Source: Areca catechu (Eukaryota > Streptophyta > Magnoliopsida > Arecales > Arecaceae). Taken from it: DNA of 64,000 nucleotides. Location: the NCBI GenBank assembly GCA_021397845.1, contig CM038039.1, forward strand, positions 177,170,526-177,234,525. The letters run 5' to 3'. The first letter of the stretch is position 1. Each line of letters begins with the position of its first letter. Of the stretch, positions 1 through 10,464 are shown one piece after another. The notes below the pieces were generated by a model that saw nothing but the letters and a program-made list of their open reading frames with translations, was not told the DNA's origin and did no database searches. Position numbers and translations under genes: made by a program.

Positions 1-1008
1 AGTGAAGACCAAATCCAACTAGATTGAAGATATGGAAGTTTAGCCCAAGTCCAACCTAACATGAAGACTTGAAGACACAAGGAGGAGAAAAAAATTACAA
101 ACTTGAAGTCCTGGACCAGCCGGAAGGAAATTTGGCCAACCTAGGCCCAAGAAAGAGTTATGGTGCCATTCCTTATGGTGACTCTCCTCTTTGTCGGCCA
201 CTTAAGGCCACCCCCTTGGTCGACCAAGACAAGGAGAGGGAGAGCATGTTTTTAGGGATTTTCTACCTATGTTGCCTTATTTTCCTAGCTAGGGTTTGAG
301 AGGGAAAAGGACTCCTATGTAAAGTCTAATTTACCCTTACTTGGGGCCCAAGGCTTAGGGTCTATTTAAAGGACCCTAGTCTCTTTTATGAGATTGATTT
401 TGATATATGAATTAAACTTGAGTTCTCTTCTATTGCTTTGTGCTACCCTGCTTTGTGCTTAAGGGATTTTGTTGGTGTTTCATCTTCCCGGTGCTGCAAC
501 AAAATTCTTGCTGCCAACCATCCTTCCAGAGCCCTGGCCACCACCTCCTAAACTCTATTCCCCTTTGCTATTTTTCCTTGTTTACTTGTTCCCTAGTGAG
601 TTTTCTTATCCCTGACAGGTCGTTTGCAGGTCCCCGAGTTCCTACAAATCCGACAACTCCAGCCACGCCTCAATCCGACCAACGAGCAGAATGCCGGATA
701 TCCACGAGTCTTTGGCTCGATTTTCCAGGCCGCATCCATCGTGAAATGAGAGATCCCTTCACTAAGATCTTCCTCGGGTGCTTCAGACATTGTCAGGTAC
801 ACCCCCTCTACCACCAGTAATTTTATTGTAGGAGAACATGCCCTAACCGAGGCTTCTCAGCCCCGGCGATCATTCTTTATTGCTTTTCTAGGTCCTAATC
901 TGCATGCTTGACTTCTGAAATTCATATAGAATTCCCTACAACTTATTTTGATCCAATTTTTGGGATTTAATCACTTAACTCCACATATAAAACATGCAAA
1001 AATAATCG
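1..1008 (+). repeat. Ty3-type LTR remnant, 5' end outside window
   Basis: No credible gene is seen here. The layout is that of a plant Ty3-type LTR: a TATA-like TATTTAAAGG near 363, followed within about 100 bases by a transcribed-looking pyrimidine-rich leader, and a possible intron acceptor near 625 (TTTGCAGGT). Similar TATA-plus-leader blocks occur at 40201 in the intact chromovirus LTR and at about 58168 in another LTR remnant. The short ORFs here lack domain signatures. The right boundary is placed where Copia protease-like sequence begins and could be off by tens of bases. This could also be unrelated intergenic DNA. Confidence 0.4.
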
Positions 1009-1009
1009 C

Positions 1010-2652
1010 ATGCATATTAGTTCCGCATCAGGTATTGTAAGTCTTGGTGATGATCACCCTTGTATAGTAGCTAGAGTAGGCACTATTAGGGTAAGGATGT
1101 ATGATGGAGTGATAAGGACTCTATCTAATGTCAAACATGTACTAGAATTGAAAAAGAATTTGATTTCTTTGGACTACTTGGAACAACTGGGATATGCTTT
1201 TAGTTGACAATCTGGTAGTGGATGTTTGAGAATTACCAAGAGAGCTTTGGTGGTAATGAGAGGGAGAAGATTGAGCAATAATCTATATAAGATGGAAGGC
1301 TCAGTGATAAGTGATAGTGCTGAAGTGTTTGTAGTGGCATATGAGGAACAGTTGAAATATAAACTGTGGCACTATCGAATGGGTCATATGAGTGACCGAG
1401 GGCTATGGAGTTAAGCAGAAGAGGGAACATCCCAGCTTTGAAAAAGGATGGAAATGACCTGTGTGAGCCGTGCATCTTTGGTAAACAGCATAGAGTTAAA
1501 TTTGCTGTTTATACCAAGCCAAGTGAAGGAGTGCTGGATTTGGTGCACTCAGATGTATAGGGACTAGCACCTGTTTTATCCAGAGGTGGAGAAAGATATT
1601 TTGTTACCTTTATTGATGACCTCTCTAGGAAACTATGGGTGTATATGATAAGGAAAAAATCAGATGTATTTGCCCGGTTTAAAGCTTGGAGAGCCGAGGT
1701 AGAGAAGGAGACAGGATGACATGTAAAGTGCCTTCGGACTGATAATGGTGGGGAGTACTATAGTACAGAGTTTAGAAGTTACTGTGAGGAAAATGGTATC
1801 AAACGCCATTACACAGTAAGAATGACCCCACAGTAGAATGGTGTTGTGGAAAGATTGAACCGAACACTATTGGAGAGGGCAAGGAGTATGAGGCTACAGT
1901 CATCACTGCCAAAAATTTTTTGGGGTGATGCTATTACTCAGGAATGTTTTCTCATAAACAGGTCCCCTCACTTCAAGTTTGATGGTGGACTTCTAGAAGA
2001 AGAATGGAGTGGAAAGAAGGTGGAGCTTGGCCACCTGAATGTTTTTGGTTGCCCAGCTTATGTTCATGTGGAGGCAACTGAAAGAACCCAGCTGGATCCT
2101 AAGTTAAAGAAGATGATCTTTATAGGGTATCCACAAGGAATCAAAAGTTACCTACTATGGGATTCACAGTCTCAAAAGGCTGTGATCAGTAGAGATGTTT
2201 TTTTTGATGAGAGGAGCATCTTGGTGAAATCGGGGACTGCAATAAGAAATGCAGTCAATAAGATGAACAGCAGTGACAGCCCATCACATATGGAGGATAA
2301 GTCTTCAACATCAGCTGGAAATGGAGTTTTAGTTGAGGTGGAGTTGGACAGAAAAGATTCTCCATGGGTGAAGGAGAGGCAAGAAGAATCAGCTGTTCAA
2401 AGGAAAGTGCTAGAGGAGCCACAGACAGTAGACTTGCAGGACAGTGCATGGGGAGTGGCATTGCATAAGCCTCAACGCATAATTCGGAAGCCGGTTATAT
2501 ATGGCATGGATGAAGCAATTTCATATGCTCTTATATCTATGAATGGAGATCCAAAAAGTTTTATAAAGGCCATAGAAAGTCCTGATAAAGAGTCATGGAT
2601 GCAAAGCATGATGGAAGAGATGGAATCTCTCAAGAGGAATCAGACATGGTAG
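1010..2652 (+). pseudogene. Copia pol remnant: protease end, gag-pre-integrase, integrase
   Basis: Broken reading frame of the Copia polyprotein. At 1010-1207 the post-catalytic protease segment is visible (block ending VKHVLELKKNLISLDYLEQ). At 1350-1414 KLWHYRMGHMS is the gag-pre-integrase histidine motif, followed by CEPCIFGK at about 1460. The integrase core follows: FVTFIDDLSR near 1610, RTDNGGEYYSTEF near 1740, and NGVVERLNRTLLERARSM near 1840, supplying the D-D-E triad. Stops interrupt at 1206, 1413, about 1558, about 1718 and about 1834. The segment from 1846 to 2652 is open and ends with the polar linker leading to reverse transcriptase. It cannot make a full protein. Confidence 0.85.
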
Positions 2653-4189
2653 CTAGTGGATCTACCTAGAGATGCTCATGCTATTGGCTCTAAATGGGTG
2701 TTCACTAAGAAATCATTACCTTCAGAGCAAGGTGGAGTAAGATACAAGGCAAGATTGGTGGCAAAGGGATACTCACAGATGGAAGGAGTTGACTACACAT
2801 AAGTGTTTTCTCCTGTGGTACGCCATACTTCAATTCGGGTGTTGTTGTCTTTGATGGCAAAACATAATTTTGAATTGGAGCAGATGGATGTGAAGACAGC
2901 CTCTCTACATGGAAGACTAGAAGAAAAAATCTATATGAAGCAACATGATGGCTTCATTGAGATTGGACAAGAGAACAAGGTATGTCTACTTCAGAGGTCA
3001 TTGTATGGATTGAAACAATCACCTCGTCAGTGGTATCACATATTTGATACATTTATCTTGAGCCTTGGATTTCTTAGATGTGAACATGATCATTGTGTCT
3101 ATGTGAAGGATGTGGATACTAAGGATGCTTTGTATTTACTTCTGTATGTGGATGATATGTTGATGCCAGTAGAAGTATGACAGCTGTGAAAGGGCTGAAG
3201 AGAGCATTATCTCAGGAATTTGAGATGAAGGACTTGGGGGATCATCTCAGAAAATCCTTGGAATGGAGATTTGTAGAGATAGATGTAAAGGAATACTCCA
3301 TTTGTCACCAGGTGGGTACATTAAAAAGGTACTCGAGAGGTTTTGGATGGATAAGGCAAAACCTGTGGAAACACCATTACCAGGGCATTTTTCTCTCTAA
3401 AAAAAATAGTGCCCCTAAACAGAGGAGGAGAGAGACTACATGGAAAGAGTTCCATATTCCAATGTAGTGGGCAGTTTGATGTATGCTATGGTTTGTTGCA
3501 GGCTGGACATAGCATATGCTGTAAGCCAGGTGAGCAAGTACATGGCTAATCCTGGGAAGGAACACTGGAAGGCATTGAAGTGGATTTTGAGATACCTGCA
3601 AGGGACTCAAAGACAAGGACTGGTATTTGGTGGGTAGCTTGAAGGACATGGATGGAACTCCATAGAATCATGTGAGGATTCAGGTCCTTTGGAAGGGTTT
3701 GTTGATGCATGTTATGCAGATGATCTTGATACAAGGAGGTCTACAATAGGTTATCTCTTCTGCATGTATGGTGGATTGGTTTCTTAGAGATCAACCCTTC
3801 AACCTATTACTACTTTGTCTACAATAGAAGCTGAGTATATAGGTTTTATTGAAGCTGTAAAAGAAGCACTATGGCTAAGAAGGCTAGTATTTGAAATGGG
3901 GGTGAAACTGTGTATGGTGGTCCTGCACAGCGACAGCCATAGTGCCATACACTTGACACAGAACCTAGTTTATCATGCTTGGACAAATCATATAGATGTG
4001 AGGTACCACAGAGTCAGAGAGCTGGTGGAGGAAGGAGAAGTGGCACTGGTAAAGGTTCATATAATGGAGAATCAGGCGGATGCACTTACGAAGGCTCTAC
4101 CAAGGGATAGCTTCTACTCTTGTATGTGGTTAATGGGTTTGAGGAGTATGGCATATGTAGCCTTGAAGCACCAAGGTGGAGATTGTTGA
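2653..4189 (+). pseudogene. Copia pol remnant: reverse transcriptase and RNase H
   Basis: Continuation of the same polyprotein. The RT begins with a KWVF-type block near 2690 and continues with VFSPVVRHTSIRVLLSL (2803 on), QMDVKTASLHG and LYGLKQSPRQWY. The catalytic block LLLYVDDMLM sits near 3140 and is intact. A frame change follows at about 3177. The connection region (VPYSNVVGSLMYAMVCCRLDIAYAVSQVS, given here only as a landmark, at 3445-3530) is in a different frame. RNase H is recognisable from STIEAEYIGFIEAVKEALWL at 3818 to the stop at 4187-4189. The 5-6 lesions argue for an old, inactive copy. Confidence 0.85.
4175..4183 (+). other. Polypurine tract of the Tork-like element
   Basis: GGTGGAGAT lies immediately before the TGTTGAG start of the 3' LTR and would prime plus-strand DNA synthesis. 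It overlaps the last codons of pol, as is usual in this lineage. Confidence 0.8.
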
Positions 4190-5075
4190 GTCTCAGGTGT
4201 GCATTCATACCTAGTCGGGTCAATGTACATGAGTTGATCTGGTCTATCATGGTTTTCCATGATGTGTCTAGGGCTAGGGTTGAGTTCGGCATGAGTCCTA
4301 GGTGTTCAGGCTCAGTTTTGGTCAGTCTAGGTTTTTGGGTCGGCTCTTCTATTATAAGAGTTGACTCTGTTGGTTGGCACGTCTCAAAATAGGTGATTGT
4401 TGTCTGGAAGAGTCGGCTCGGATGGATTCGAGTCGACTCGGATGCACAGTCAGAAAATTTTTAGTTTGGACAGGTCAGCTCGGATGGATTCGGGTCAGCT
4501 CGGATGGATTCGGGTCAGCTCGGATTCACAGTCAAGAAACCTATTGTCTGGACAGGTCGACTCGGATGTATTAGAGTCAGCTCGGACGGATTCGAATCAG
4601 CTCGGATATATTAGAGTCAGCTCGGATGAACAGTCAGGAAATTTGTTTTGTACGAGTCGGCTCGAATGTTTTTGAGTCGGCTTGGATGACGGGTGAACTG
4701 TTATGAACGGTGCTAGCTGGGAGAGTTTTTTGGGATCTCGGGCACGTGTGACCAATGTATATATATTGTATTCTCGTAAGAGGATGTGTGTGGTGTAACG
4801 AACTTCTTGGAAGTGGAAATCCCTTTCTCCCGTGAAAACTCCTCTGATCTTCTTCTTCTTTTCTCTTCTCCCATTCTTGTTGTTCTTGATCTTCATAGAC
4901 ATGAATCCTACCGTGATCTTCAATGAAGATTGCTTGCAGATGGTCATGCACAACCTGGTGATACGCTTCCGCGATTGCTTTATTGATCAACGCATTCGTT
5001 CTTGATAAGGAACAAGGGTGTTCCAGGGAATTTGGTTCGTGAAATCTAGTTGGGTTTGGAATCGAATTCTTAACA
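4184..5075 (+). repeat. 3' LTR of the Tork-like element
   Basis: 892 bases from TGTTGAG to TTAACA, placed directly after the polypurine tract. A TATATATATT box lies near 4758, downstream of a repeat array that occupies much of U3. No second copy of this LTR is in the window, so divergence cannot be measured. The following bases TTAAA would be one copy of a target duplication; its partner was lost with the 5' end. Confidence 0.8.
4405..4690 (+). repeat. U3 repeat array with GTCGRCTCGGAT core
   Basis: Imperfect direct repeats built on GTCGACTCGG, GTCGGCTCGG or GTCAGCTCGGATGGATTCGG, often followed by CACAGTCA. About ten core units are visible, all upstream of the LTR TATA box. The position and repetition suggest a transcription-factor binding array, which is inference. 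Confidence 0.75.
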
Positions 5076-6182
5076 TTAAAGATCAATGATCATAGAAATA
5101 AAGCAACTAAACATAACAGACTAAAGAGATTAAAGAAAGTAACTAACTACTTACCCGCAATCTGATCCGCAAGCTATAAAGAATAAGGACCCGACAGCTA
5201 GGAAACCATCTAAGATTAGGCTATTCCATGCTTCAACTATCAAATCTAATGAAAAAAGATGGGTTGCTTACCCCAATGGAGATTCTCTTTGACTCGAGAT
5301 AGATCGGCTGCTTGGTCGCTCAGATCTCGTAGCAGGATGAAGATTGGGACTCCAGATTTTAGATCTACCATCAAATCTTTGTTCAGAAGCAAAGGATCCA
5401 TCCTCTAAACTCCTTGAACAATTGGGTTCTGCAGAGAAGGCAGCAAACAAAACTTTAAGATTGATGTAATTTAGATTCAAAATGGAAAAAAAAAAGAAGG
5501 GTTGGATGCGTAGAGCTTGAAGAAGATCGGTAGCAATTTGTCGAATCCAGTAGAACCTCCACTAAAGGACCTTATCGCCTTGAGCTCTCAAGGAGCTCTC
5601 CGCCTTAAGCTCTTAAGGACCTCCCTACCCTTAAAGAAAATTAGTAAAGCCTAACCGAGCTTTGTGGAAGAAAAACTGCAGCATTTCATTTCATGAATCA
5701 TTTATTCAATTACAAGGGGTATGGGATCCTATATATAGTGTTCTTCACACATGAAGATATCATAGGACTCTTTTGAATTCAAATTACATTTAAATTTGAA
5801 TACTCCTTGGCTTCTTGGCTTCTTCAATGAATTTGAAATTTAAATCCCTTTTTTTCATGGCTTGGGCGACTTCATGAAAAAAAATATGCAATAGAATGGA
5901 GATGGGGTGCTAATTTCTTCTCATTTGGCACAAATCCTTCTCAATCTGATTGTTTGAATCCTTCTTGATTGGCAACAAGAGATAAGAAATAGCTTCAAAG
6001 ATTTGAATCCTTCATTTGAATTTGAATTTGGATGAAGATAACTCCTCCTTTGAATTTTGGATGAACCTCCATTTATCTTGGACTCTTCCTTCCATTTAAA
6101 TTTTGAATAAATCATTGGTAGTCATAATCTGGAGTGGGCAAAAAGCGAGAATAAGGAGGGGGTGCCAGATACAAAAAAGAGT

Positions 6183-7726
6183 TGTTGACCCCTAAAGTGA
6201 TTTTGATGATAACAAAACATTGGAGCATACATTTGGTTATCTAACAACTCTTCAAATGATTGACAAGTTTTTGTAGGACAACAACATTGACATACTTTCT
6301 AAATCCTACAATTTTTATTGTTTTGTGTTGAGTTGTAAAGTGTTTAGAATCTTGTAAAGAAGAATCCTACAAGAACTTCCTACTTAAATCAAGATAAAGG
6401 GTTACTTCTAGTTATTTTCAAGCTTCAATTTTTCTTAATTTTATTGTAAGAAGACCTTGAAGATTTCTTTAAAGTTTGGCATAAGAGGTTCTGGAAGATT
6501 GACTTTGATCTGGCTGAAGAACAAATTTTGAGCTGACTGGATGGAGGAACAAACCGACTCTGGCATTGGCACAGGAAAGAAGTACTCTGGCACACAGATC
6601 CAGTTGACTGGCATCAAGGCCCAACCGACTCATCCTGAACATGGTTGAGAACGTTCTGAGATTCCCAAGGATCCGAGCCGACTGCATTTTTACCTAGCCG
6701 ACTCGTCTAGAACTTGGTTGAGAATGCTCTGAGAGCCTCTGAGATCCGAGCCGACTGGACTTCAGTCTAGCCAACTCATCCAGAGTGAACCAGTTTCTCA
6801 ACTGTGGAACCCAGCTGACTGGCATTCAGCCCAGCCGACCCGAACTTGATCCGAGTCGACTCGAAGATTGTCCGAGCCGACTGGAATGACGGGGTCACCT
6901 CCAACGGCTAGTTCCAGTTTTTAGTTTTTGAATTCCAAAAGTGCTCCAACGGTAACCTGTCACCTCCCAATGGTCTACAACATTCAAAATCAAGGGAAGG
7001 CAGTTAAAGTCTCTATAAATAAGGTATGAGAACATCTTTGGAGAGACTAATGAGTTAATGAACATTTATTGAACACTTATTGAAGTTAGAAGAGAGAGAG
7101 CACTTGAGCTTTTAAGTCAGCCTTCAAGCCTTCACCAACTCTTACCAGAAGCTTGAAGCACCTTTCGAATAAAGCAAGGAAGCCATTGAAGTGCATTGAA
7201 GAGCATTCAATTGAGCTTCACTCGAGTTGTATTGGCAACCACCAAACAACAGAGTTTGTCATTTTTGTTGCTTCTTATTCTATTCATGGAATATTTGGGT
7301 TATTGGTGAGCCCGGTTATAAAAACCAAATAGGTTTCTTTAGTGAGCCTTTTTCAAAACCAAAGTGTAGAGGTTCTAGGTGAGCTTGTGAAAACGTAGAG
7401 TGGGTTTCTTTGGTGAGCCCGGTTTAAAAACCAAAGTGTAGAGGTTGGAATTGTGAGCTTGTAAAACAATCCGACTGTATTTCGGTTTGGAGGATATAGT
7501 GGAACTCCCAAGTGGTGAACTTGGATAATGGATGTAGGAGCTGGGATGCTACGAACCACGATAAACCTGCCTTGTTTGTGCTGTGCTTGATTTACTTTTA
7601 GCTTCTGCATTTATTCTCTGATTAACACAGCACCCTTCCACTAAAAGGAATTACTTGTGCACATACTTGCATAAATTTTATAATTCCCAATTCTCTCCCC
7701 TCTTGGGAAAAGCCACCTGGGCAACA
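6183..7726 (+). mobile_element. SIRE-type Copia solo LTR with perfect TSD
   Basis: 1544 bases beginning TGTTGACCCC and ending GGGCAACA, flanked by AGAGT at 6178-6182 and again at 7727-7731. A perfect 5-base duplication around one LTR with no internal region is the mark of a solo LTR made by recombination between two LTRs. A TATAAATA box is at 7014-7021. The block near 7531 (GGATGTAGGAGC...ACGAACCAC) recurs in the LTRs at 17371 and 58495, which joins the three as one broad family. Direct repeats of GTGAGCC/AAAACCAAA type occupy 7300-7480. Confidence 0.9.
6520..6885 (+). repeat. U3 repeat array, GAGCCGACTSG and GAGTCGACTCG cores
   Basis: About ten scattered units such as CCGACTGGCATT, GAGCCGACTG, CAGCCGACTC and GAGTCGACTCG lie 130-490 bases upstream of the TATAAATA box of this solo LTR. 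The core closely resembles the array in the Tork-like LTR at 4405. Confidence 0.7.
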
Positions 7727-8232
7727 AGAGTCCTTCTGCTTTACTCCTCTTAAATGGGCGCCTCCTTGAAATCTCAAATGAGCGATGAAAATAAATGGGA
7801 TGGGGCACCTCTCTTGGATAAACTTCAATTTTAAATGTTATCCCAATGTCCGGATGTCGAATGTCTAGATGTCCGGATGTCCGAATATCTGGTGAAAAAT
7901 TTGGACAACCCTTTTTTGACCTAGAATAAATCCACCAAGGTAATGATGACTTGGGTCATGGGCACTTATGACACCCCTTGACTTATTCAAGCACTAATTA
8001 CAGGACTCAAATTGGACAATTCACCAAACAAAGCAATTTAATGCTATTTACAAGACTCTTAAACCAATTGGTGGACTCAATGGACTCAATTGGTAAATCA
8101 ATAACCCTAATTGACCAAATTATACTCAATTTGATCAAATTATAACTTAATTTGACCTAATTACAAACTCTAAACAACTAGGACTCGAGTGTTCTTTGTG
8201 AAGAACACATGGACTTACTCGTTGGTGATCCA

Positions 8233-8979
8233 AATTGAATTGAAAAAGGTTTGCTTCCTCTTCTTGGCTCTTGTGTCCTCACCATTACCGTAAATTATAA
8301 AAGGGAAGAGGGGTTGGCTGACCAAGAGACTTTTGCTTTTGGCATGAAAAGCTTCTCTCTTGGGCATGATTTTTTTCTTGGGCATCTTCTCCAGAGAGTC
8401 TCTTTCCTAGGGTGCCAACTCCTCCACTCCCTTTATTTGTTTTCTTCTTCGTTGTGTGAGATCTAGAGAGATGTTCTATAAGAAAAAGAAGAAAGAAAGA
8501 GGTCTTACATCTTGCAAATCTAAATTTGCAAGACAGAAGCCAGTTCAAGAAAAGCTGGTCCAAATTCATATCGGCATTGTTTTTAAAGTAGCTGATTTGC
8601 TGAAAGAAGAGAGGGTAGCAAGGATCTAGCAGTCTGGTGCTCTCTATGACTCGGTTATGTGAGCTTTGTGTGGATAACAGTAGAGGCTGGGTGATTGCGC
8701 AGCTCCGGTAGAGTCCCGATTTCAAAAGCAGATTGGTATATTTTTCAGAGCAGGCCAGGATAGCGATCTAGGTAAGTATTTTATGCTTAAAATAATTTTA
8801 TTTTTAGATCTAATATTTTTTTCATATATTACAGCATGTTAGGAATTTATGATGAATAAATTAAATTTATTTATAAATTACATGATTAGATATAAAATAA
8901 TTTTTATATCTACTTCTACTGCGTCAGGCTGTTGATGCCTGATTTATTGTAATATACTATTCCTGGGAGAACTCCAACA
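8233..8979. other. Unassigned AT-rich stretch, possibly an LTR fragment
   Basis: No gene can be supported in this 747-base stretch. On the plus strand it has a TATAAAAG at 8296-8303, then a leader-like pyrimidine segment, a GTAAGTATT near 8771, AT-rich sequence and an end reading CTCCAACA at 8972-8979. This resembles the downstream half of a Copia LTR, but I found neither a matching start nor a target duplication. The right edge abuts the truncated 3' end of Tat-1. Confidence 0.35.
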
Positions 8980-8984
8980 CTAAG

Positions 8985-9790
8985 GTTGCTGACGTTCCAT
9001 GTTCATGGGAATTGGATGCCGTCAAGCCCGGCGAGGTAGTAAGCTCCATGAGGAAGGGCCTCGACTACCTTATAAGGGCCTTCCCAATTAAGAGAGAACT
9101 TGCCAAAATCTCCAAGCTGCGAGATCTCAGCCCATCGCAGAACCAGGTCGCTTGGGTGAAAGGCCTTCGACTTCATGCGGGAGTTGTAATACCATGCCAC
9201 CCGTTGTCTTAGGATGCCATGCGGAGCCGAGCCTTGTCTCTTGTTTCTTCTAGGAAGTCCAGGTTGAGTAGAAAGTGAGCCAGATTCTTAGCTTCATCAT
9301 ATTGCTCAACTCATAGTGTGGGCATGCCCAGTTCTATTAGAATCATAGCCATGGTGCCAAAGACAAGATTGAAGGGTGTCTTACCTATTGCTATCCTCGG
9401 CATGGTGTGGTAGGCCCAAAGGATGCTGGGGAGTTTCTCAGTCCATCGGCCCTTGGCCTGGTCTAGCTTGGTTCGGAGTCCTTGAAGGATGGTTCGGTTG
9501 GTCACTTCGACTTCTCCGTTGGTCTAGGGGTGAGCCATCGAGATGAAACAGTGGCGAATGTTGAGGTCAGCACAGAATTTCTCAAATGCTTAGTTATCGA
9601 ACTGTCATCCATTGTCGGTAATGATGGAGTGAGGAAGTCCGAACCAGCAAATGATCGACTTCCATAGGAAAGAGCTGGCCTTAGCTTCAGTAATTCATGC
9701 TAATAGCTCGGCCTCAATCCACTTTGTGAAGTAGTCGATGGCCACTATCAGGTATCTTCTCTACCCGGATGTGGGAGGAAAGGGACACAA
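8985..9790 (-). pseudogene. Tat-1 integrase core and C-terminus remnant
   Basis: Minus-strand pieces match a Ty3 integrase. The segment at 9505-9311 contains TNRTILQGLRTKLDQAKGRW and LPSILWAYHT, the region after the catalytic glutamate. The segment at 9200-9003 contains LRWAEISQLGDFGKFSLNWEGPY, whose NWEGPY is the conserved GPY/F-type end. Frame changes separate them. The upstream part of the core (FTKWIEAE) adjoins the insertion at 9790 and continues at 13090, so both parts belonged to one reading frame before the 3.3-kb element landed. Confidence 0.8.
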
Positions 9791-10448
9791 TGATGGGGAT
9801 CTCAGAGCAGCACTGATCCCGGAGCAGCACTGATCCCGGGCAGCACTGATCTCGGAGCCACACTGATCCCAGAGCAGCACTGATCCTGGAGTAGCACAGA
9901 TTTTAATAAATTAGTTCAGGATTTATCTTTTATTTGAATTTTGAATTAGGATTTGGTTGGTTATGATTGAGAAATGGATAGGCTTATCTTATCCTATCTT
10001 GCATTTGAATTTGAGTCATCTCTATCTTTTTATCTTGTATTCAAATTCAAATGAGGGTTGGATAGGTCTATAAATACCACCCTCAGTCCTTTATAAAAAG
10101 ATAGTTTTTAGAGAAAAAATTTGAGTTTTTTAGAAAAGTGATTCTTCTTGCCTTCGCCTTCGGGCATGGGCGTGATGCCCTAGTTATTCTCCTTCACATT
10201 CCATCTTTTTTATCCCCTCGTGACCTTTGAGATCCATCCTAGCACCTCCAAGTATCGAGGAGGGTGTAATGCCTTAGAGATGAGAGGTCTCTTCGTTAGG
10301 GTGAGTCCCAAAGTCCATGAGTTCCAGATCCCTATCCTACATCCCCACTATTCCTTCGCCACCCTTAGAGAAAAAATATCAAAAAAAATAGTACCCTAAT
10401 TTATGTGTCTTCTAGGCTCACCAACGATCCTATCTGTGTCCCCCATCA
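9791..10448 (+). repeat. 5' LTR of the non-autonomous element
   Basis: 658 bases. U3 carries the 18-19-base tandem repeats; TATAAATA is at 10069-10076. The end CCCCCATCA leads into the PBS. It aligns along its full length with 12446-13089, with many substitutions plus one extra repeat unit, so the copy is not young. Confidence 0.9.
9800..9900 (+). repeat. 18-19-base tandem repeats in U3
   Basis: Six imperfect units of the form GAGCAGCACTGATCCCG. The 3' LTR (12456-12540) has about five. Unit number therefore differs between the two LTRs of one element. Confidence 0.85.
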
Positions 10449-10452
10449 ATTT

Positions 10453-10464
10453 TGGTATCAGAGC
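10453..10464 (+). other. Primer-binding site, initiator methionine tRNA type
   Basis: TGGTATCAGAGC starts 5 bases after the 5' LTR end. This is the usual plant complement to the 3' end of initiator tRNA-Met and would prime minus-strand synthesis. Confidence 0.9.

Larger units (their letters stand above)
1009..5075 (+). mobile_element. 5'-truncated Copia retrotransposon, Tork-like
   Basis: The order is end of protease, gag-pre-integrase, integrase, reverse transcriptase, RNase H, polypurine tract and 3' LTR, which is the Copia order. The 5' LTR, gag and the catalytic part of protease are missing. The coding region has several in-frame stops and frame changes, so the element is dead. The 3' LTR starts TGTTGAG and ends TTAACA, giving short inverted ends. 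The lineage is assigned by resemblance (GNDxxC-like block, KLWHYRMGH, GGTGGAGAT tract) and is less certain than the superfamily. Confidence 0.85.
5087..8232 (-). repeat. Old Ty3-type LTR, minus orientation, split by a solo LTR
   Basis: The two outer parts (5087-6182 and 7732-8232) together are about 1.6 kb. They follow the layout of the 1.72-kb minus-strand LTRs at 30836 and 36056: an initial short segment, a GGAGCTC block near 5590, a TTCATTTATTCAA-like block near 5700, an inverted TATATATAG near 5733, then GGCACCTC-like and AATTGACC-like blocks. Similarity is diffuse, so this is a related, decayed family. Boundaries are approximate and no target duplication was found. The piece between 5076 and 5086 is unassigned. 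Confidence 0.5.

Noticed and set aside
4597..5086. Minus-strand ORFs of 118 and 150 codons in the Tork-like LTR
   Set aside because: They overlap each other in different frames within U3-R-U5 of the LTR and have no domain.
8233..8979. Solo LTR
   Set aside because: A plausible end (CTCCAACA at 8979) was seen but no matching TG start with a target duplication; TCGAG and CTAAG flanks of the best candidate do not match.
10453..10464. tRNA gene fragments at TGGTATCAGAGC sites (also 23253, 36008, 36039, 40937)
   Set aside because: These are 12-18-base primer-binding sites next to LTR ends. No cloverleaf or promoter boxes surround them.
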